Positions 6,099 to 10,876 of a DNA stretch of 10,876 bases are shown here, piece by piece. The notes below the pieces were generated by a model. The model was not told the DNA's origin and did not search any database. It saw only the letters and a list, made by a program, of their open reading frames with translations. Source of the stretch: an uncultured Bacteroidales bacterium (lineage in GTDB: Bacteria > Bacteroidota > Bacteroidia > Bacteroidales > UBA932); the NCBI GenBank assembly GCA_934702165.1, contig CAKUYG010000063.1, positions 1 through 10,876 of the forward strand, written 5' to 3'. A program made the position numbers and the translations under genes. How positions within the stretch are numbered: position 1 is the stretch's first letter; each line of letters opens with the position of its first letter.

Positions 6099-7577
6099 AT
6101 GGCAAAAGAGGTCACCAAGCGCTCTGAGAACTATTCTCAGTGGTACAACGATCTGGTAATCAAAGCAGATCTGGCGGAGCAGTCCGCAGTCAGGGGATGT
6201 ATGGTCATCAAGCCGTACGGATATGCAATCTGGGAGAAGATGCAGGCCGCGCTCGACGGCAGGTTCAAGAAGACGGGGGTGCAGAACGCATACTTCCCTC
6301 TCTTCATCCCGAAGTCGTTCTTCAGCCGCGAGGCCGAGCACGTCGCAGGCTTTGCCAAGGAGTGCGCGGTAGTGACACACCATCGCCTGATGAACGACCC
6401 CGACGGCAAGGGAGTGGTGGTAGACCCGAGCGCCAAGCTTGAAGAAGAGCTGATAGTCCGCCCGACCTCGGAGACCATCATCTGGAGCACATACAAAAAC
6501 TGGATTACCTCTTGGAGAGACCTTCCGGTGCTCTGCAACCAGTGGTGCAATGTGGTGCGCTGGGAGATGCGCACAAGGCTTTTCCTGCGCACGGCCGAAT
6601 TCCTCTGGCAGGAGGGGCATACAGCCCATGCCACCGCTGAAGAGGCACAGGCAAAAGCCTATGAGATGGTGCATGTCTACGCCGATTTCGCCCGCAATGT
6701 CCTGGCCCTGCCGGTAATCGTGGGGCACAAGAGTCCCAACGAAAGGTTCGCCGGTGCTCTCGACACCCTGACCATCGAAGCCATGATGCAGGACGGCAAG
6801 GCCCTTCAGGCCGGCACATCCCATTTTCTCGGGCAGAACTTCGCCAAATCCTTCGATGTGCAGTTCACCAACAAGGAAGGCAAGCAGGAATACGTATGGG
6901 CCACATCATGGGGCGTCAGCACACGTCTGATGGGAGCGCTCGTCATGGCTCACGGAGACGACAACGGACTCGTGATCCCGCCGAGACTTGCCCCGATACA
7001 GGTCGTGATGGTGCCTATATACAAGACAGATGAAGAGCATTCGCAGGTGCTCGCCAAGATGGACGAGATACGTCTCGCCCTCGACAAGCTCGGCATCAGC
7101 TGCAAAATCGATGACAGGGATACGCTGCGACCTGGATTCAAGTTCGCCGAATGGGAACTTAAAGGAGTGCCAGTACGCCTCGCCATGGGAGCGAGGGATC
7201 TCGCCTCCGGCACCGTGGAAGTGGCCCGCAGGGACACCCTCACCAAGGAGACGATGGCTCTCGAGGGTATAGCGGAGCATATAGAGGGGCTCCTCGACGA
7301 CATCCAGGCCAACATCTACAACAAGGCGCTCGCCTTCCGCGACTCCAATATCGAGAAATGCGACAGCTGGGACGAGTTCAAGGAGAAGATCCAGACCGGG
7401 AAGTTCCTCCTCTGCCACTGGGACGGCACCGTGGAGACAGAGCAGGCCATCAAGGACGCGACCAAAGCCACCATCCGCTGCATCCCTATAGACAGCTGTG
7501 TCTGCGAGGAAGAGGGCAAGGACATATTCTCCGGCAAGCCTTCACACAGGAGGGTCGTATTCGCAATTTCATACTAG
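6099..7577 (+). CDS. proS: Prolyl-tRNA synthetase, archaeal/eukaryal-type (ProS type 3)
   Basis: This enzyme charges tRNA-Pro with proline in the cytoplasm. The product is 492 residues from the ATG at 6099 ([18 protein letters not shown]). Class II motifs are clear: RPTSETIIW (121-129), the TSE proline-binding loop; [25 protein letters not shown] (154-178), motif 2; and [19 protein letters not shown] (272-290), motif 3. It lacks the editing insertion domain of typical bacterial ProRS and has the C-terminal extension of the archaeal/eukaryal type, ending in the conserved Tyr492. In that extension [13 protein letters not shown] shows Asp and Thr where zinc-binding homologues such as Thermus have Cys, while CVCEEEG keeps two Cys. 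I believe similar HWDGT-ETE sequences occur in other Bacteroidota ProRS. A TTG 28 codons upstream is in frame but overlaps the promoter, and the added residues are unlike the family. It is the first gene of proS-DUF3078-tilS. Confidence 0.97.
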   Translation: MAKEVTKRSENYSQWYNDLVIKADLAEQSAVRGCMVIKPYGYAIWEKMQAALDGRFKKTGVQNAYFPLFIPKSFFSREAEHVAGFAKECAVVTHHRLMNDPDGKGVVVDPSAKLEEELIVRPTSETIIWSTYKNWITSWRDLPVLCNQWCNVVRWEMRTRLFLRTAEFLWQEGHTAHATAEEAQAKAYEMVHVYADFARNVLALPVIVGHKSPNERFAGALDTLTIEAMMQDGKALQAGTSHFLGQNFAKSFDVQFTNKEGKQEYVWATSWGVSTRLMGALVMAHGDDNGLVIPPRLAPIQVVMVPIYKTDEEHSQVLAKMDEIRLALDKLGISCKIDDRDTLRPGFKFAEWELKGVPVRLAMGARDLASGTVEVARRDTLTKETMALEGIAEHIEGLLDDIQANIYNKALAFRDSNIEKCDSWDEFKEKIQTGKFLLCHWDGTVETEQAIKDATKATIRCIPIDSCVCEEEGKDIFSGKPSHRRVVFAISY

Positions 7578-7578
7578 C

Positions 7579-8586
7579 ATGAAGAAAACTCTGACCCTGA
7601 CGGCAGCCGTCCTTGCCGCATGTCTGAGCCTGCACGCCCAGGACGATGCGCTCCAGAAAGCCATGGAGGCGGCAGCCGAGGCCCTGCAGGATGCACCTGC
7701 CGCCAAGGATGCACAGGACAAGCCCAACTACTGGAACAGCTGGACGCAGTTCGATCTCGGAACCAGCAACACGAGCCTCTGGAACTGGGCGGCAGGCGGA
7801 TACAACACCCTCACGCTCAGCATTGGAGTCGATGCCAATGCCAATTACGCCAAGGATCTGGTGAGCTGGACCAACCGTCTCCAGCTCCAGTACGGCTTCC
7901 TCTGGTCGGCAGACAAGGAGAACCTGCTCCAGAAGAGCAACGACCTCATCAAGTTCGAAAGCCGTCTTGCATACAAGATCCTCAAGGACAGCGACTGGAA
8001 CTACACGGCCTCGTTTGACTTCCGCTCCCAGTTCACAGACAGCTACGACTCCTACAAACAGGACGAGCAGAGCGGCAAGTGGAACGGCACCCTGAAGTCC
8101 AGTTTCCTCTCCCCTGCCTACTCCACCGTGGCGTTCGGTATGGAATGGACCCCGGCCGACTGGTTCAACGTCAACCTGGCCCCGCTGACGGGAGGCTTCA
8201 CCATCTGTACCAAGGAGGAACTAAGAAAGAAATACGGTATGAAGCTGAAGGAGGCGGATCTGGATCCGGAGTTTGGAAGCAGCTACCACAGCCAGCTGTT
8301 CCAGTTCGGTGCCCAGGTGAAAGTCAACTACAACACCTCCGTCAACGACAACCTCAAGTACGAGACGCAGCTGGTCCTCTTCACTGACTACCTCAACAAG
8401 CCGTTCAAATACAACAGGGTCAACTGGGACAACAAGATCACCTGGCAGCTCGCCAAGTATTTCAAGATAGGCCTCAGCACATGGATGATCTACGACCCTA
8501 TCGTGATCATCGACGGCAAGCAGAGAATACAGTTCAAGGAGTTTTTCTCCGTCAATTTCACCTACCTTATCAGCAACAAGAGATGA
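7579..8586 (+). CDS. DUF3078 family outer-membrane beta-barrel protein
   Basis: The 335-residue product begins with a signal peptide (MKKTLTLTAAVLAACLSLHAQ). Cleavage before Gln21 after HA is likely. The LAAC at 12-15 could be read as a lipobox, but the barrel-like mature part favours ordinary processing. Residues 22-50 are a charged, Ala-rich helical linker, followed by repeated amphipathic beta strands. The segment FDLGTSNTSLWNWAAGGYNTLTLSIGVDANANY (58-90) is the hallmark of DUF3078, a Bacteroidota family of predicted outer-membrane barrels with no known function. The protein ends FKEFFSVNFTYLISNKR. The ATG at 7579 lies 1 nt after the proS stop, and an upstream in-frame ATG at 7498 would overlap proS and bury the signal peptide, so it was not used. 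The stop overlaps the tilS start (ATGA), which implies coupled translation. Confidence 0.88.
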   Translation: MKKTLTLTAAVLAACLSLHAQDDALQKAMEAAAEALQDAPAAKDAQDKPNYWNSWTQFDLGTSNTSLWNWAAGGYNTLTLSIGVDANANYAKDLVSWTNRLQLQYGFLWSADKENLLQKSNDLIKFESRLAYKILKDSDWNYTASFDFRSQFTDSYDSYKQDEQSGKWNGTLKSSFLSPAYSTVAFGMEWTPADWFNVNLAPLTGGFTICTKEELRKKYGMKLKEADLDPEFGSSYHSQLFQFGAQVKVNYNTSVNDNLKYETQLVLFTDYLNKPFKYNRVNWDNKITWQLAKYFKIGLSTWMIYDPIVIIDGKQRIQFKEFFSVNFTYLISNKR

Positions 8587-9815
8587 GGCTCATCCTCCTC
8601 GCTGTAAGCGGCGGCATAGATTCCATGTACATGGCAAACAGGGCTTCGGAGCTTTTTCCCGGAGCCCGTTTTGCAGTGGCACACTGCAATTTCGCGCTGC
8701 GGGGGAGCGAGTCGGACGGGGATGAGGACTTCGTGAGAGAATGGTGCCGGAAGCACGGAGTGGACTTCTTTTCAAGGAAGTTCGACACGGTCGGGTACGC
8801 ACGGCAGCACTCCATGAGCATCGAGATGGCTGCCCGCGAGCTGCGCTACAGCTGGTTCTCCGGTCTGTGCACGGAAAACGGGTTCGAGGCCGTAGCAGTT
8901 GCCCACAATGCGAATGACAATGCCGAGACACTGATGCTCAACTTATTGAGGGGCACCGGAATACGAGGCATCAGCGGGATGGGGGACCGGCCAGGGGTGC
9001 TCAGGCCTCTGCTTGATACGGAAAGAAGTGAAATCCGGAAATGGATGGATGAACACGGGCTTGAATGGAGAGAAGACAGGACCAACAGCGAAAACGAGTA
9101 CAAGCGCAACCGCCTGCGCAACGAGGTTTTCCCGATATTCGGGGAACTGAACCCGTCTTTCATACGCACACTTGGCGAGGATATGGTACGCTTCGCCCAA
9201 GTAAGGGACATTGCCGAAGATTATTTCCTGCACGCGCGGGGAAAAGTACTGCTGCCTGATGGAGGGATAAGCATACCGGCCATAAAGAGTGACGCGCACC
9301 GCGACTACCTCCTCTGGAGGCTGCTGGAAGGCAGCGGCATCGGCCGGGACGAATTCGATTCGCTCAAAAGGATGCTTGACGAAGACAGGCCGGCTGGAGG
9401 CAAGAGATTCGGACCGGTCGAGTGCACATCCTCCGAAATCCGGATCAGAAAGCCCTCGAAAGCCAGAGAACTGCAGTGTGAGATCATCCCTGCTGACATG
9501 TTGGAAAAGCTGAAACAGCCGCCCGGAGTGCTGATCGCGGACAAGGCAAAACTCTGCTGGCCGCTGAAAATAAGGGCTTGGCAGCCAGGCGACTGGATGC
9601 GCCCCCTCGGCATGGGTGGTCGGCGCAAGAAAATCTCAGACATCTTCACGGATCTCGGCTGGTCACCACAGGAAAAAGAAGAGGCGGAAGTGATCGAACT
9701 GGACGGGCATCATGTGGCCGCCCTGCTCTGCTGCCGCATAGACGAGAGCGTCAAGGTCGCTGACGGGTGCAAGGAGGTGGTGCGTCTGAGCTACCGCCCG
9801 GTCGCGTCTATATAG
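8583..9815 (+). CDS. tilS: tRNA(Ile)-lysidine synthase TilS
   Basis: TilS attaches lysine to C34 of the tRNA-Ile with a CAU anticodon, changing its reading from AUG to AUA and its charging from Met to Ile. The product is 410 residues (E. coli 432). The ATP-binding PP-loop is SGGIDS (9-14). HCNFALRGSES (34-44), AHNANDNAETLMLNLLRGTG (107-126) and DRTNSENEYKRNRLRNEVFP (165-184) are the conserved catalytic-domain motifs. The C-terminal TilS domain shows IRAWQPGDWMRPLGMGGRRKKISDIF. The ATG at 8583 overlaps the DUF3078 stop by 4 nt. This leaves only eight residues before the PP-loop, shorter than in E. coli (about 19), and an upstream in-frame ATG at 8481 would put the start deep inside the previous gene. 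The 3' end overlaps the convergent divIC-like gene by 25 nt. Confidence 0.95.
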   Translation: MRLILLAVSGGIDSMYMANRASELFPGARFAVAHCNFALRGSESDGDEDFVREWCRKHGVDFFSRKFDTVGYARQHSMSIEMAARELRYSWFSGLCTENGFEAVAVAHNANDNAETLMLNLLRGTGIRGISGMGDRPGVLRPLLDTERSEIRKWMDEHGLEWREDRTNSENEYKRNRLRNEVFPIFGELNPSFIRTLGEDMVRFAQVRDIAEDYFLHARGKVLLPDGGISIPAIKSDAHRDYLLWRLLEGSGIGRDEFDSLKRMLDEDRPAGGKRFGPVECTSSEIRIRKPSKARELQCEIIPADMLEKLKQPPGVLIADKAKLCWPLKIRAWQPGDWMRPLGMGGRRKKISDIFTDLGWSPQEKEEAEVIELDGHHVAALLCCRIDESVKVADGCKEVVRLSYRPVASI

Positions 9816-10120
9816 ACGTCATCCCCGGGTGCCGCGAAATAATATGTCTCACGCGCGTAGCGCTCAAGGGAATCCCTACGTGTCAGAAGATCTTCAAGCT
9901 GACGGTCAAGGCCTTCGTTCTTGACTTCCAGCATCTCTATCTGCCTGCGCTGCGATCGGAGGGTGAAGCCGGCATTGATCCATGTCAGAATGTTGTCCTT
10001 CTTGACGAACATAAACACGGCGAAAGCTGCGGTGGCGACTATGGCGTAGCGCAGGAAGGAGCGCTGCTCTTCCCTGCCCTTGTCCTTGTCACGGTTCCAT
10101 AAATCCTTGAAAATCCCCAT
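9791..10120 (-). CDS. DivIC/FtsB-like septum formation initiator
   Basis: This is a small bitopic cell-division protein of 109 residues. A charged cytoplasmic N-terminus (MGIFKDLWNRDKDKGREEQ) precedes one membrane segment (about residues 24-40, LRYAIVATAAFAVFMFV). A coiled coil rich in Arg, Glu, Leu and Gln follows (about 53-95, RSQRRQIEMLEVKNEGLDRQ onward), and then the short conserved RYARETYYFAAPGDDVYI segment typical of Bacteroidota DivIC/FtsB proteins. Homologues join FtsL and FtsQ/DivIB in the divisome and activate septal wall synthesis. The ATG at 10120 is preferred over one at 10165, because the longer version adds unlike residues, delays the membrane segment and spans the candidate promoter. 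Its last 25 nt overlap the end of tilS on the opposite strand. It is transcribed away from the nucleotidyltransferase gene. Confidence 0.88.
   Translation of the reverse strand: MGIFKDLWNRDKDKGREEQRSFLRYAIVATAAFAVFMFVKKDNILTWINAGFTLRSQRRQIEMLEVKNEGLDRQLEDLLTRRDSLERYARETYYFAAPGDDVYIDATGR
9805..9818. repeat. 14-bp perfect palindrome at the tilS/divIC convergent overlap
   Basis: CGTCTATATAGACG reads the same on both strands and includes the tilS TAG stop. It lies within the 25-nt overlap and just past it. There is no loop and no T-tract, so it is a poor intrinsic terminator. It may simply reflect constrained double coding. Confidence 0.5.
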
Positions 10121-10130
10121 AGACTTTGCG

Positions 10131-10138
10131 CAAAAATA
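10131..10138 (-). promoter_or_regulatory. Candidate -7 promoter box for the divIC-like gene
   Basis: Read on the minus strand this is TATTTTTG, an exact TAnnTTTG match, ending 10 nt before the ATG at 10120. It is one half of an 18-bp palindrome. No -33 box at standard spacing was found. Confidence 0.5.
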
Positions 10139-10140
10139 AT

Positions 10141-10148
10141 TATTTTTG
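10141..10148 (+). promoter_or_regulatory. Candidate -7 promoter box for the nucleotidyltransferase gene
   Basis: TATTTTTG exactly matches TAnnTTTG and lies 30 nt before the ATG at 10179. A TTTG at 10125-10128 is upstream, but the 12-nt gap is shorter than the usual 19-21, so the -33 part is unsupported. Confidence 0.5.
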
Positions 10149-10178
10149 TCCAATATTGAAACCAATCAACACTTTATT

Positions 10179-10876
10179 ATGAAACCTGCACTTTTGGTCC
10201 TCGCGGCCGGCATGGGCAGCCGATACGGCGGGCTCAAGCAAATGGACGGTCTCGGTCCGAACGGAGAGACGATAATCGACTACTCCATCTATGACGCTGT
10301 GAACGCCGGATTCGGGAAAGTCGTATACGTGGTTCGGGAATACTTCCTTGAAGCTTTCAAGGAGAGCGTGAAGAAAAAATACAGCGATGTAAAATGTCCT
10401 GACGGGACTCCGCTCGAGTTCGTTTTCGTCACCCAGGAGCTCGGCAAGATCCCGTCCGGGTTCAGCCTCAACCCGGAAAGGCAGAAGCCTTGGGGCACGG
10501 CACATGCTGTGCTGATGGCAAAAGACGCGATCAAGGAGCCGTTCCTTGTGATCAACGGGGATGATTTCTATGGCCGTGAATCTTTCCAGATAGCCGCCCA
10601 GTGGTGCGAGGAGCACTCCGCCAGCGAGGGAGTCTACTCCATAGTAGGATTTGAACTGGACCACACCCTGAGCGAATCAGGCGGCGTATCCAGGGGCATC
10701 TGCCACTATGACGGGGAGCAGCACCTGACAGATGTGGTGGAGCATCTCAACATCATCAAGGGAGCAGACGGCAAGGTGACAGGAGACAACTCCGTGACAG
10801 GCGAACATGTCACCCTCAACGGCAAAGATCTCTGCTCCATGAACATGTGGGGATTCACCCCTGACTTCTTCCCGAA
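10179..10876 (+). CDS. Sugar-1-phosphate nucleotidyltransferase-like protein (partial, 3' end outside window)
   Basis: A frame of 232 complete codons begins at the ATG at 10179 and runs off the right edge. The product has the nucleotidyltransferase signature near its N-terminus, VLAAGMGSRYGGLKQMDGLG (7-26), which binds the NTP phosphates. GTAHAV (106-111) fits the base-recognition loop, and NGDDFYG (126-132) fits the metal-binding Asp region. A later segment, SMNMWGFTPDFF, fits the part of the sugar-binding fold near the end of the catalytic domain. Relatives activate sugar phosphates to NDP-sugars for polysaccharide or lipopolysaccharide synthesis. The exact sugar and nucleotide cannot be read from the sequence, and Bacteroidota members of this GGLKQ-type group are mostly annotated only as nucleotidyltransferase family proteins. 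It diverges from the divIC-like gene across a palindromic promoter. Confidence 0.85.
   Translation, partial: MKPALLVLAAGMGSRYGGLKQMDGLGPNGETIIDYSIYDAVNAGFGKVVYVVREYFLEAFKESVKKKYSDVKCPDGTPLEFVFVTQELGKIPSGFSLNPERQKPWGTAHAVLMAKDAIKEPFLVINGDDFYGRESFQIAAQWCEEHSASEGVYSIVGFELDHTLSESGGVSRGICHYDGEQHLTDVVEHLNIIKGADGKVTGDNSVTGEHVTLNGKDLCSMNMWGFTPDFFP

Larger units (their letters stand above)
10131..10148. repeat. Perfect 18-bp palindrome forming a back-to-back divergent promoter core
   Basis: CAAAAATAATTATTTTTG is identical on both strands. Each half supplies an outward-facing TATTTTTG box, one for the divIC-like gene and one for the nucleotidyltransferase gene. The spacer between the two ATGs is only 58 bp. 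A second palindrome, TTTGCGCAAA (10125-10134), overlaps its left edge. Confidence 0.7.

Noticed and set aside
6006..6824. 272-codon minus-strand frame opposite proS
   Set aside because: Antisense shadow of a complete, well-conserved ProRS gene, and its start lies inside that gene.
7591..7623. LAAC in the DUF3078 signal peptide considered as a lipobox
   Set aside because: A normal cleavage site (HA-Q) follows six residues later and the mature protein looks like a membrane barrel, so lipidation at Cys15 is less likely.
9805..9818. Palindrome considered as a bidirectional intrinsic terminator
   Set aside because: It has no loop, an A/T-rich stem centre and no following T-run, so it cannot be called a terminator from sequence.

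Overview
The window looks like the chromosome of a Bacteroidota member, most likely a Bacteroidales species with moderately high GC. The evidence is Bacteroidota-only or Bacteroidota-style families (DUF3078 barrel, FadL-like OMPP1 barrel, WbqC-like protein, short DivIC/FtsB protein), the lpxD-lpxC-lpxA gene order, an archaeal/eukaryal-type ProRS, and several TAnnTTTG -7 promoter boxes in short intergenic spaces. Genus cannot be fixed by eye. It is dense, ordinary-looking core genome: no RNA genes, insertion sequences, CRISPR arrays or phage genes were seen, and no non-coding stretch exceeds about 120 bases.

Left half (1-5979, all minus strand). Six genes run right to left with gaps of only 2-27 nt: a Ser/Gly- and DPW-rich lipoprotein, a FadL/OMPP1-type outer-membrane barrel, lpxD, lpxC, lpxA and a WbqC-family gene cut by the window edge. 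This reads as one envelope transcription unit that couples lipid A acylation and deacetylation with two cell-surface proteins. lpxC has a likely extra promoter of its own. LpxC here is a stand-alone protein, without the FabZ dehydratase domain fused to it in most Bacteroidota.

Centre and right (6099-9815, plus strand). proS, a DUF3078 outer-membrane barrel gene and tilS are packed with a 1-nt gap and a 4-nt ATGA overlap. Two translation-accuracy genes (prolyl-tRNA synthetase and tRNA-Ile lysidine synthase) thus flank a beta-barrel of unknown function. tilS converges on and overlaps by 25 nt a minus-strand divIC/ftsB-like cell-division gene (9791-10120).

Right edge. A sugar-1-phosphate nucleotidyltransferase-like gene starts at 10179 on the plus strand and runs off the window. 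It diverges from divIC across a 58-bp spacer holding a perfect 18-bp palindrome made of two back-to-back TATTTTTG boxes. The other divergent spacer (5980-6098) holds a different inverted repeat also built from -7-like boxes. I found no clearly new multi-gene system. The items most worth a second look are the unfused LpxC, the repetitive lipoprotein paired with a FadL-like barrel upstream of lpxDCA, and the symmetric divergent promoters.
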